Of a stretch of DNA of 64,000 bases, positions 49,197 through 60,718 are shown one piece after another. This DNA comes from Glycine soja (taxonomy: Eukaryota; Streptophyta; Magnoliopsida; Fabales; Fabaceae). The notes beneath the pieces are model-generated. The model was given only the letters and a program-made list of their open reading frames with translations. It was not told where the DNA came from and did not search any database. A program made the position numbers and the translations under genes. How positions within the stretch are numbered: position 1 is the first letter of the stretch; every line of letters begins with the position of its first letter. The stretch spans positions 9,321,223-9,385,222 of the forward strand of contig NC_041012.1 in the NCBI RefSeq assembly GCF_004193775.1. The letters run 5' to 3'.

Positions 49197-49724
49197 ATTA
49201 ATTACTATTTTAGTGTCTGAATTTGGAGATATGTTTTATTTAGTTCTTGAAATTTAAAAATGTTTTTTTAGTTCTTGAATTTTGATAAATTATTTATTTT
49301 AGTCCTTAATTGACACTTTATGATTATTTTTAACATTTTGTGACTGTTTTAAAATATAAATTCAACAGCTAAAAAGAAAATTTAATTTATGACAGCTAAA
49401 AAATGTTATAAAGTATCAATGTATTATTTGAGAGACTAAAAAGAATAATTTATCAAAATTCAAGAAAAAAACATTTTTAAATTTTAGGAACCAAAAAATG
49501 CATACATCCCAAATTAAGAGACTAAAATATTAATTAAACCTTGGTTAAAATTAGTTTTGATATCAAAGATCAATTTTTATACTTATTTTAAAAGTTGTTG
49601 AAACAATTTATTATGGTAAGGATTAGAAAAATAATTTGTCAAAATTTAAGGACTATAAAATATTTTTAAATTTCAAGAACTAAAAAAATAAACTCATAAA
49701 TTCAAGGACTAAAACATTAATTAA
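49197..49724. mobile_element. Inverted-repeat element with one forward and two reverse arms
   Basis: A forward arm at about 49197-49305 is matched by inverted arms at about 49430-49537 and 49619-49724. Both inverted arms end in ACTAAAAxATTAATTAA and contain TTTTTAAATTT near their middles. Three arms suggest a MITE that duplicated one end or two elements nested side by side. It is non-coding. Confidence 0.6.
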
Positions 49725-52013
49725 GTCTAAAAAATATTATATTTGATTTTGAAGAATTTGGGATATTTATAGTATTTTTATTTTTATTTTTAATTAATTA
49801 ATTTTAAATTTTTTCCAATAAATTATTAGAATAATTTTTTTGGTACAAAGTATTAGAATAATTCAATTGTTAAGGTCATTTTTTAATGGATCATTTATCT
49901 ATTATCTTCCACATTTATATCCTTAAGAAGAGCAGCCTCTATTTTTAAGTACTTTACTTGAATTTTTATTCCTTTTAAAAGATAATATTAATTTTTTTAA
50001 GAAAAATTCCCATGTTTATTTTTTTTTCTAAAGAGACTATATCTTTTTCTTTATTAAATGGATAATTTTAGAAAATAAAATAAAATTTATGTAAACACCG
50101 ATCCAGGAATGTGGGTTGGGTTGGTGATCAGCGCGTGCCGCGTGTCAAACATGGGGATTGGGTAAAGGACATCACGCCATCACGGTTTTGTTTATCCATG
50201 CACTATGGCATATCAACAAGTAAAATACATTCTTTTTACAGAACTTGTAAACCACATTAAATACATGTGCAATTGGTGAAAATTAATTGCAGGAAAACGT
50301 TGCAAAGTTTAGTATGTTTGGATAGTTTTTTCATAGATTAAAATTAATTTAAACATAAGTTACAAATATTTTTTTAAAAAAATAATATAAAAAAATTCTA
50401 AAAATTAATTTATACATAAATTAACCTAAGAAATTAATTTTATTTTATCATCCTAGAAGTTCTAACGAAAAAAATTATCCAAATATGTCTCTAGCATATT
50501 AGAATCTAGCCCAAAATTATATGTGAAATCAGAAAAGAAGGAAGAAAATAAAAAGGAGAAAGAAATAGAATGAAAATATTATGTTTATATTTTAAAAAAA
50601 ATATGAGAAAAAGTTTCTTTTGTAAATCTTAATTGCGTATAAAAATATTTTTTGTGTTTTTATGAAATATAAGGGAAATATTTATTGTATTTTATTTAGT
50701 TTATCAATCAAATAATGTTTTATAACATAAAATTAACAAATAATTTTATATTAAGAAAAAATTATATATATTAAAAGATTTATTTTTTTAGTTGAACATA
50801 GTTTTATTTAATATAAAATGATTTTTGTATGATTTATTTATTTCACTTACTATTTCATTGATTAGGAAACGAATTTTTCCTCTTATTTTATGTGTCCCTA
50901 TTTTTCTTATATGAGTAACGGACTTATACAACCCAAAATAATAAACCACAAACCTTTAGGAAAATAAATAGAGGCGTAGTCAGTCCGTAGAGACAAAGAC
51001 AGAAAAGAAGGAATAATGTAAAAGATCCTACCATGTTTAGTTGGGGGCATCCACTACTTGATTTGCTTCGTGAAGTAATGATATTATTGTGCTACTACTT
51101 AATTTTAAGAATTTGATGATCTACTATATTATGTATTTGTATATGTCTTGGTATAACCATAATTCAACAGTCTCGGAGCTAATTGAGGATTTGGCGCTAG
51201 CACAATGTTCTACTCAAAACATTCAAGAGGCAGAGGAACTTGGTAAATTCAATTTCATGTTCAATTGCTTTGTAATGGAGGTGTATTAATTTGGTTTAAG
51301 GGTTAGATGACCACCACCACAAGCATTCCATTCTCAAGTAATTAAGTGTGTATTTGGTTTAATGGTTACAGGACTTTCAAAGCATCCCATAAGTATGTAA
51401 TAATAAAGAGAGCCTACCATGAAAAAGGGAGAGTTCCTTGCTTAGGAGTGGAGTAGAGGAAGGAAGTGAATGGTAAAGAAATATTCAGCCAATACAAGAA
51501 AGTGACTAGCAAGAAAAATATCTAACCAAACGGGTTAGTCTTAATTAATCCATGACTGAAGAACACTCCAGCTTGTTTGATCTGAAAAATATCCAACAAT
51601 TATTAATGGTCCCGAACCACATGCTGCACTAATCTATAGTTAATCTGAATGAATCATGCAAAAGACAAAACTCTCAGATACACATGTTTTATTCAAAACA
51701 AAAACAAAAAACAAATCAAATTCAATACATTGATTAAAAAAGACAAGTTGATTGCCAAAGCCAACCAAAACAAGTAAAACTTTAACATTATATATATAGA
51801 GAGCACTCTGCAAAAGTTACAGGTAGCAAATAATGTACACACCTCTCTCACAAAATGCAACAAGCGGCAATTCATGAGTACTGCTGTGCTGTCCAGTGCA
51901 CATCCTACTTTTAATATATATATTTACTTTGTTTTATTTAATTATTAATTAACTAATACACATTAAAAAGAAGATTGATTTTAAGTTTGAGGTAGAGTAG
52001 GTGATGAGGAGGA
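49725..52013. other. AT-rich region downstream of the CYP74C gene
   Basis: About 2.3 kb. The only coding-like stretch is a short in-frame run near 51170-51243 (SELIEDLALAQCSTQNIQ), which might be a stray exon fragment. The last few hundred bp are the CYP74C 3' UTR. Otherwise I see nothing. Confidence 0.5.
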
Positions 52014-53517
52014 TCAGAAGGAAGAAGCCTTGGCGAGTGACTTGATGGTAACATCGGGACCCAGAACAACTGGTTTAAAATCGAACGTAAACGTGTCGTA
52101 ACGCAGGAAGAATTCCACCAAGTAGAGCCTGCACATGAGCACCACCAGATTCTTGGCGGGACACTGTTTATCATCCGGTGTGGGCTCCTCCGTCTGGGGT
52201 CCGTTGGACCACAAGACGTGTCTCAAGAGCTTTTCCCCGTCGTGGCCAAGGAACCTGTGGGCCACAAAGTCCTCGGCGTTCTCGAAGATCTTCGGATCCT
52301 TGGTAGCGAACGGCTGATATCCGAAGATCATCTCTCCCTTCTTGATCTCGTACGCCGCATCGTGGCTCTCCACCACCAGATCCTCCCTGGCCTTCGCGTA
52401 CTGGAACGGCACCGCGGGCTCTATCCTCAGGACCTCATACACCACTGATTTGGTCAAAGTCATCTGATCCAACGCCCGGAGACTCACCCCTCCTTCGTCC
52501 TTAACAACGGTCCTGATCTCCTCCGCGAGCTGCTTGTGTAAACCCTCCCCAGCCAGTCCTAGCCACTTGATCAAAATCGGAAACTGGTTCACTAACCCAC
52601 CCTGCGCGTTGAACGATAACATGAACACAAGATTGTGGCACGCTTCGTCCCTCTTTATCCCCACGCGCTCCGCTTCGTCCAGAATCGCAGTACCTAAAAG
52701 ATAATACACCCAGTTAAAAGATACAACAACTAACTAAGAATATGCCATTTGTAATTTTACCTGCTGTCGAGAGACCTTCGTAGAGTTTCTTGTAGCTGGA
52801 TTTGACAGTCCATGCTGGAAAGGGGATTGACCTGATTAAGAAATCCTCCACGTAGTTGAAGATCCTGGGTAAGCCTAGAGTGGCCAGAGGAGCCAGCTGA
52901 GCTGCCAGCCAGGTTTGGACCAGGCTGGGGCCGTCGGAGCCGATTATGGTTTCGGAGGGGTCTTTGTCGGAGAGGAGACGGAAGAGGAAGTTGAAGGTGG
53001 CGGAGCCGACGGAGGAGTTGAAGCTGGCCTTGCCGGATTTGCCGGCCAGCTTGTCTTCCAGATCAGAGAAGTGGTCGGAGAGGTTGTTGCGGAAGAGTGG
53101 GAGGAAGGTTTCGTGCTTGGAGGCGAGGAAGTTAAGGTAGAAGCGCTTGAGGAGCGCGTGGGAGGGTTCGGTGGTGTCCTGGAAGGCACACGCGCGGTAA
53201 CCGCCGGTGAAGGAGGTGGAAGGCATGAAGGTGCCGTCGAGAACATCGCGCTTATCGACCTTGGAGTTGTCGAATAGAATGGGGAAGGAGACACCGTCGA
53301 GGAGAGCGATGACTCTAGGATTAGAGGAAATGAAAGGACCCGGTGGCATGTTGGTTCGTATAACCGTAGAGTTGTACTTTTTAATTCGTTCGGCAAAGAA
53401 CTTGTCGCGTCCTTGGTTGTAGAAATAGTCATGTCTGTCACTCATGGGTCCAAAGAAAGGAAGCCCGTAGCTTCCAGGGATGGGTTTCAGGGGAAGCTTG
53501 CTGTCGGAAGAAGCCAT
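52014..53517 (-). CDS. CYP74C: CYP74C-type fatty acid hydroperoxide lyase
   Basis: Two exons, 53517-52761 and 52693-52014, split by a 67-bp GT-AG intron, give 478 residues. CYP74 enzymes are unusual P450s that rearrange fatty acid hydroperoxides without oxygen or a reductase. Features seen are IPGSYGLPFFGP near the start, YFYNQGRDKFF, RTNMPPGPFISSNP, the I-helix FNAQGG with its conserved Asn, a K-helix ExxR (YEVLRIEP), and the haem ligand Cys430 in DKQCPAKNLVVL. There is no plastid transit peptide, as in the C subfamily and unlike the A and B subfamilies. Just before GTFMPST the sequence is RDVLD. Allene oxide synthases have Phe where this Leu stands, and Leu is the lyase state. Lyase action on 9- and 13-hydroperoxides is therefore the best prediction. 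Upstream in-frame codons lack an ATG, so MASSDSK is the start. Confidence 0.92.
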
Positions 53518-56107
53518 TGGTGATTGTGCTAAAGGTGTGTGCTTGCTAGTGTAGTGTTGTGGCAGGGTGAGACTGAACGAGAAAGGAAATGACCTCAATT
53601 CAAATATGTATACTTTTTTTTTTCAGAAGTTGATGGGTCTACAACGTGTAGTGTGGACGCAATAACTATATAATAATAAGGTAACAATGGCGGGCTCCAT
53701 TTTCATCATAATTTTTTTGCCCAGCGAAGCCACCTACCTGTCTTTAACGTTGTACTGTTCTTGTGTCCTTTTGCTTTTTTAAATGAAACTCTCTCTGGGT
53801 GAAGTCACGTGCGATGCGTTGCGTTGCTTAGAATACCAATTAGTCAATTACCGTTGCAGAAAGTATGTTCACACTACACGGTCATAAACTCTTTTTTCTT
53901 TTCTTTAGAAAGTACATATAGCACATTTAAACGCAAAGGCAAACGGGTAACGACAGTGAAAAATATGGTTTCTTTTTTCTGGATTTATACAAAATAAAAT
54001 AAAATTGTATTACCGTGAAATAGACGAAATGGACTTCTCAAATAAAAGAATTTGAAAAATTCCGTGCTCATGAGAGAGAGGGGGTATACACGTCAAAAAA
54101 CTGAGAGAAATAGACAAAAATAAATAAATTCTGATGAATAAGAAAAATAGAAACAAAAAAAGGAGATATAAGATGAGTAAGAGGAAGCACCGGATATAAC
54201 GAAGACAGTTTGGTTTCCAAAGTTTTACCTTTTGCCCATAAAAACGTGTGCGACACAAGCGTTTTTTTTTTCTTTTTTTTTTCCCCATAAATGCGATACC
54301 AGCGTTTAATTCAGAAGGTGTGGAAACCCATTGCCACCTCCCTCGACCTACGTTGAATTCATTATTCAAAAGATGCCAAATGTTCCTTAGCTTATGCAAA
54401 GATCCGTTCGAGGTGCAGCGAATTACGCACTAAACATTCTTCCAAGCCTTGCTTAGAAATAAAATAACGGTGTGAATGGTGTCACATCACATGGGACGCC
54501 TAATATCTAGTTTAAGGAAAAAAGATATTATCCGAAACGAAACACGTTTTGGTTTCATTATTCGCGTCAATCATTTTTTTTAAATGGTTTGTATTAAATC
54601 CAAGATATACAACAATAAACAAGATATATTTCCGCAACTAAAAAAAATCAAAAGCATCAAAATGTTAAAACAAATGTAACATATGTACTTGTATATCCAT
54701 AAGAAACTTAATCTTATTAATAATCTTTATTATAAAAAATTGATAATTTTCAAGTCAGATGTAATGGACTGTAATTGTTATAGCCGAGACAACGAAATTT
54801 CTTTTAAAACAGCTGATGTGAATCTGTCCCAAGAAATAAAACGTCTGTCAAAATGAACCAAATCATGATCATTGATATGAATAAAGATATTGTATGAGTC
54901 TTAATTTGAATAGTTAATTATCAATATATAAAATATATATCTATAAAAGATTTACTTCTTATTAAGGTTCTCAATAAATATCAATCAATATTTCATTGAC
55001 ATATTTTTTTTAATTATTTATCCAATTCTCACTTAAGACAAAAAAGAAATGAGAAGTAAATTTAGTCTATTCTCTCTTGAACGTGAAATCTTAAAAAACT
55101 GATTAATTAAATAAATTAACTAAGTAAAAGAGAATATAAAGCTATATTTTATGGTTTTAATTTTTGATAAAATAATATAAATAGACTACTGATAAGTACC
55201 AAGACTCCAAGAGTGAAAGTAGAATGAATTATTATTTTTATTATAATTCGCTTTGCAAAAAAGAAAAGCTTATTATAATTCATTTATGTTAACAACAATT
55301 TATATTGTCGAACTTTTTCATAAATTACACGGATACCTTAGTAATATCTAATCAAGAGCTATCTAACGGTTAGTAATATCCTCTTATGTATATTTGGAAA
55401 TACGTTTTCCAATCAATAAATCACGTCAGATGGATTAAAGATGTATTATGAACATGGATTTTCCCAGTTCCAGTTTTACGACATACACGGTAAGAAGCAA
55501 GCTCTCAAACACGGCAGTGTCTTGCTCCAATTTCTTTTTTTTCTATTACCGTCTTAATTTCTAATTTGGTCACTCCCTTATTTTTCAAATTATTATGGAA
55601 GCACTATAGGTTGGATCATTAAAGAGAAAAAAAATCATCAGTTCAATCTTGTTATTAACAAAAATTAATAATATAATAAATTATGATTTTTCGATAATTT
55701 TTTTTATAAAAACTCAAAAATATAACGGTGGTTTGATTTTAGTCCAACTCAAGGGGTTCATGCTAACATGTAACGATCCAAAGCAGCTTCTTGATTAGGC
55801 TTTTTCTAGAAGTGATTCATATGTAGGTTGATTAGATAAAAGGGTCATCTCTCCAGTAATTCCAAATGCCCCTTGATTGTAGGAAAAGGGTTAAAGGAAA
55901 ACTTGAATAAAATATAATAAGATACGTTTTATTAAGTTAAAATCTATTTAATCAAATTTTAAATTATAAAATTTGTACTAGTGGGTAGTGGGTTTTATTT
56001 TATAAGTTTTTCCATCAATTTAAATGTAATCTAAAAAAACTGTGAAAATTTTCTTTTAAAATCTTAATCTAATACACTTCCTTAATATTTGATTTCTTAT
56101 ACGATGC
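53518..56107. other. Region upstream of the CYP74C gene
   Basis: About 2.6 kb. The first 300 bp are the CYP74C promoter. The rest is AT-rich without a supportable gene. Frames at 54010-54433 are low-complexity. Confidence 0.5.
53806..53811 (-). promoter_or_regulatory. G-box upstream of the CYP74C gene
   Basis: A palindromic CACGTG lies about 290 bp upstream of the ATG. It is a possible site for MYC-type bHLH factors that control jasmonate and wound genes. The role is inferred only. Confidence 0.4.
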
Positions 56108-56878
56108 ATCAAAATTGACGGCGGCTAGCGTGGAGAAGCAAAGTAAATGCTCTTCCATAAACCATTATTTACAGCCTTCAGATGAATCTAGGTGCAAAAT
56201 TTTATTGTACACCATTCCTCATCCAATCTTTGTCTTCCTTTCTTCCTCTCTGTACTCTCCCTCCCAGAGTCTTCGACAACACTTCCGTCATTCTCCGACA
56301 TGCTTGCCGTCGCCGACGAATTCTCCGGCATCGACGACCTAATTGCTCCACAACATAACACAAATAGACAACACCATAATTAGATTCACCAATCAACACA
56401 AAATGCATACCAAGTCCAAAATCATAAAATTCAAGAAACTATAACCATAAAGTTTGTGTTTTTAAGACCCAGACTACGGGATCAGATCAAGATTAAAAAC
56501 AGATCCAAAATCAAAATCAGTTGAGATACAATGCCAAATCGTAGATCACAGATCAAGAAAATATAGAGTTAAAAAAGAATAAGATCTGAAACACGGATCT
56601 GGAAAACGGTGGTGGTGTCGAACCAGATCCTGAACCCCAACACCAATATGTGGGGGCTTGAGATCGACGGCGTGTAGCACGGAGAGATCTCCGGATCTAG
56701 TGCCAGAAAACAAGTGAAAAAGGAACAAAACATGAGGCTGTGGAAGGTTGGGGAAGGAATTTGATGGATAAGGTGTAGGATAAAATTTTACTTCTCAGAT
56801 CAATCTAAAGGCTGTAAATAATGGTCCAATGGAGACAACTTATTTTCCTTCGCCATGCTAGATGCCGTCATCAAAATT
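56108..56878. mobile_element. Mutator-like (MULE) element with perfect 9-bp target duplication
   Basis: The 9-mer ATCAAAATT stands at 56108-56116 and again at 56870-56878. Between them (56117-56869, 753 bp) the ends begin GACGGC and finish GCCGTC. The terminal inverted repeats run for about 100 bp: the left side has CTAGCGTGGAGAAGC and CCATTATTTACAGCCTT, and the right side has their inverted partners. Long TIRs with a 9-bp duplication are diagnostic of Mutator-like elements. There is no transposase. The inner part is more GC-rich and contains MLAVADEFSGIDDL in frame, possibly a captured host sequence. Confidence 0.88.
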
Positions 56879-56925
56879 TTTTAATTCATTTAAATCTCAA
56901 TTGCATAGATTATTTTTTTAGACCA

Positions 56926-57325
56926 CACATATCCTATCATAAAAATCATATTCGTGATTGAGCTCCTTTCAGCATGCGTTTCACTTCTTTACAACGTATT
57001 ATTGACTTTTAATTAGGGACAGATCCACATCAGGTGTTCAAGGAGTTGTCTGGCTATAACAATTACAGTCAAATGAAGTAGACTGTCTAGGAACAAACTG
57101 ATTTTTGAAGATTATCAATTTTCTGTCATAGAAGGTTATTAGCAAGATTAAGTATAGACAAACGCAACTGTTACATTTGTTTTAGCATCTTGATATATGT
57201 CTTCTTGTATTAGGGAGACTTTTAATTTTCTTTAATTGCGGGGTATGCCCCGTTTATTATTGTATCATTTTGGATTTAATATAATTTACATTTTTTCCCA
57301 AAAAAAATGATTTTTCACATATCCT
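56926..57325 (+). mobile_element. Second, 5'-truncated copy of the LINE family seen at 0.2-1.0 kb
   Basis: About 56972-57308 matches 700-1042 of the first LINE (GCGTTTCACTTCTTTACAAC, then the GCGGGGTATGCCCC tail, then TTTTTTCCC plus A-run). It carries internal deletions that destroy the frame. CACATATCCT occurs at 56926-56935 and 57316-57325 and may be the target duplication, though a few extra bases lie between it and the element ends. Confidence 0.75.
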
Positions 57326-57833
57326 CTAAATATTTAAGCAGTTATCTATCCAAGATTTTTTTTAAACTCGAAATTACCCATTAAACTAAAAATCTGAAAT
57401 AACACGTATCAATTGATTGGCACACTGAGTTGTCCTCAAACAACCTAATTATAAATACTAAATTCTTAGATAAAATTGAATAGGAATAATTAATATTTGA
57501 AATCCTAAATTGTAGCGCGTATCTAATGTCCATTCCCAGTCTAAAAAATTGTCAGGTTTGTGTCTTAGACTATAATCTGGTTAGAAAAAGCTGAAGCAGT
57601 TTAACTGGTTTGAATCTTCGAGTTGCTCAAATTGATCGGAACCGATAAATATCACTGGGTTTCATGATTTGCTAGTTATAAATTCAATTACTTTACGTAG
57701 GAAAGCCACTTCACTCTATATATCGATAAGAACTTGTGCATAGTTATAAAATGAAATAATATTTACATTTTATAAATTTGACTTTATTAAAATTTATTAT
57801 TCATTAACAATAATAAATAAACTTATTTTTCAC
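57326..57833. other. Spacer between LINE copy and TIR element
   Basis: About 500 bp of AT-rich sequence; nothing seen. Confidence 0.5.
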
Positions 57834-58716
57834 TAAAAGTGTGTTTGAATAGGATAATTTAATTAAATAATGTATTTTTTATAGGAAATTAAATTCTTTT
57901 TTGTTAAAAGTAACTGTTTAGATATTTTAGTAAAAAGAATTCAAAATTTTAAAATTTTAAAAGGAATTTTAACTAGTTGAAAGAGTAGAATTTCAAATTC
58001 TATCTTTAAGAGAGTGAATTTCAAATTCTCAAATATTTCGACAGCGTCGTGAAATGCGTCTCCGCAGTCAAGAACCAACCCAACAAGATCTGCGACCTCA
58101 CGCATATGGCGATCAACACTGCAAGCTGCCACACCACGACAGGGTCCAGTAGAGGACCGATTCGACGGTCGCAGTTTCCGACAAAGTCGCCAATCTTAAT
58201 CAACAGCACTGCCCAGTCCACCACCGACGAAGGACTAAAGTTAACATCAATAGCGTTTCTTCCACCGTTGGGCATGTATTCAACGACGAGTAATTTGTTG
58301 TCGTTTGGGTTGGTGCTGAAGCTGATGAGATTGACGAGGTAGGGGTTGGGGATTTGAGAGAGGATCTCGATCTCATTTTCGACAGGGCTGGTGCAGTTGC
58401 CGCAGTCGGTGCATTTGGTGGCATGGTTTTTAGAGGTGCTGGTGGCGACAAGTTTGGTCGTTTTGACGGCGACGAGAAGCTTGCTGGTGTCCAGGATGGC
58501 TCTGTAGACTCTGTCGTGGCTGCCTCTGCCCATGAAGGTGTCGGAGGAAAAGTCGTTGGCGGCGGCAACAATGTCGGAAATTGATAGCTTCGAATTTTAG
58601 TAAAAGAATCCAAACACAAAATTTTAAAAATAAAAGAATTCAAATTAAAGAATTTGAAATTCTCAGAATTTAAAATTCTTTAAAATTTTAAATTGTCTTA
58701 TCCAAACACACTTTAA
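57834..58716. mobile_element. Pack-type TIR element with captured kinase fragment
   Basis: The left end AAGTGTGTTTGAATAGGATA (from 57837) and the right end, which in reverse complement reads AAGTGTGTTTGGATAAGACA (to 58713), agree at 21 of 24 terminal positions. Both are flanked by TAA, consistent with a 3-bp target duplication of the PIF/Harbinger kind. Inside the AT-rich ends, more inverted blocks (AATTTCAAATTCT and its complement) enclose a GC-rich core of about 570 bp coding for a kinase fragment on the minus strand. The abrupt change in base composition marks the captured part. Confidence 0.72.
58020..58585 (-). pseudogene. Receptor-like/cytoplasmic Ser/Thr kinase fragment with the catalytic core deleted
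   Basis: The minus strand starts SISDIVAAANDFSSDTF, then MGRGSHDRVYRAIL (the glycine-rich loop, with its third Gly now Asp) and LVAVKTTKL with the ATP-binding Lys. The helix C and N-lobe strand LLVVEYMPNG follow. It then jumps directly to VDWAVLLIKIGDF and DPVVVWQLAVL, which are late C-lobe sequences. HRD, DFG and APE motifs are all absent. Near the end the frame shifts, and the adjacent frame supplies REVADLVGLVLDC. There is no in-frame upstream ATG. It cannot be an active kinase. The parent is probably a soybean kinase related to the Arabidopsis At5g23170/At1g28390 type (from memory). Confidence 0.75.
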
Positions 58717-60020
58717 GAATTATATGGGCCTTTTAACTTGAATGTCCAATTTATCCCACTTTGTGTTAAAGATTATTAAAAACTATTATGTAAGTATAAA
58801 AAAAGTATGAATATTCTCTTATTAAATAGTGAATTACAGAAGATTTTTTTAATTGTATAATAATAAATAAAAAAAATTAATCCATCGTAATTTAAGTAAA
58901 AAAATACTAATTATTATGAAACTTTTTTTTTTTTTGAAAAAATAGAGTTAAAAAAAGGTGATTTATCTATTTCACAAGTCAAACATTGACAAGTTTGTAG
59001 ATATTTGAATTTGGATGTCTTGAAGTGTTTAAATATCGGAGGAAGTGACAGATATTCATCAGAATTCAAAACGCTAAAGATTAGAATTTAGAAGTCCTTT
59101 TCATTGTATTCTCTAACTAACTAGCCAAATGCCAAAGACTTTTTCAACAAAAATATAATAGAAAATAGCAGATTATTTTTAAAGTATTTCATTGTAATCT
59201 AAATAAAATTTGTTGATATCAACCCTATTAAAATAATGCTGGTGAAGTAAAAAATAAATAAAATTGAAAGATGGTTTATTTTTTTCGCTAGTCAAACATT
59301 GACTAGTTCTTACAAAATTGGATTCGGATATCATAGAACTTATAAATAAGAGTAATATTATATTAACAATAAAATATAATTAATAACTAACTTTTTTAAT
59401 TAATACAAAAATTATTAATTAATTTGACTTAAATTTAAGTCCGAAAGCAATACTAATTAGTATGTTTATCTTGAATAAATTCTAATTCCCCCACCACCAT
59501 AATAAAAGTAGCTATAATTTTCTTACATAGGACTAGTTTTAATGTTTACATACACCAAAAACAAAAGTTAGGCTGAGATATCTTTAAACCAATAAAAACA
59601 ATTTATCAATATTATTTTCAAAGTGTAATTTTCAACATTTTAGAAATGCAAACTCGATGAAAAGAGATAAAAGTCATTAATAGTATTTGACCTAATTTTA
59701 ATTTATTAATCATGAAAACTACTTTAAAGTTAAAAATAAAAATAAAGTTAAAAATCTTAAGCAATCATATAATTCTTTTAGTTCAAAAGTTTCTTTCTAA
59801 TATCCTATAACAGCATCACGTGAAAATTATAATTAATATAACCTTCAGAAGACAAAATCCCCACACTGCGTAAAAATATATTGTTACATTTCACCTCTAA
59901 ACGCACATCAATGCATGCAGGTCATCGCTGTTTGATTCCAAAAAAGAGAGAATATTCTAAAACTATAATTTTTATCTTCAGCAGCCATTTAATTTTACAA
60001 ATTAGTACATAAATCCAACC
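58717..60020. other. Spacer downstream of PSMG2
   Basis: About 1.3 kb, AT-rich, including the PSMG2 3' UTR. A near-duplicate phrase with TCAAACATTGACtAGTT occurs near 58980 and 59300. No gene seen. Confidence 0.5.
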
Positions 60021-60636
60021 TTAGAAGATGGACACATCTGGGGGTGGTCCATATACACTCATCCAAGAAAGTGGAACTCGCCATTTGCCACCTTCAATTC
60101 CTGAAAATGTCAAATTATAGGAAATATTTCTATCTTGTTACTTTTTCTTTTACTTGCAAACATGTGTATTCACTTTGTTACAATTAAATCTTCTGCAAAA
60201 TGAGAGAAGTGGATTTTGATACGATAAATACTAAAAGAAAATTGCGGAACAGCCTGTATGAGTGTACAATGCAGAGAGCTAGAGATATTTATCATTCAGA
60301 TGAAATTCTAGATAACGGGTACTAATACAAGTATTTCAATTGAGCCAGAAAAATGGTTATAAATATTAATCTTCAAAATCCACATTCAAGTGAAAAATCG
60401 GGGCAGAAATATCATGACGTGACGTTTGAGAGATAAAAAAAAATAGTGAATCATGAGATCATTGAATTACTTGTCATGATAAGACAATTTTGGTATGAAC
60501 CAATTAATCCGTCAACTTCACAATGTGTTTATTCAAACAACTGGAATATGCATGAATTATTTAGCTTAATAACAAACAATTAATTGATTTTTTTTATTTA
60601 TAAAAAGACGACAAAGATAAATAAAGCATACAAATC

Positions 60637-60718
<82 letters not shown>

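Noticed and set aside
52915..53441. Several long open frames opposite or shifted from CYP74C exon 1
   Set aside because: Shadows caused by GC-rich third positions of the real exon; low-complexity Glu/Gly or Ser/Pro products.
53515..53598. N-terminal extension of the CYP74C protein that might be a transit peptide
   Set aside because: The upstream frame begins at TTG with no ATG; MASSDSK matches the known start of CYP74C proteins.
58049..58584. Plus-strand frames across the kinase fragment
   Set aside because: Shadow frames; the kinase motifs are all on the minus strand.
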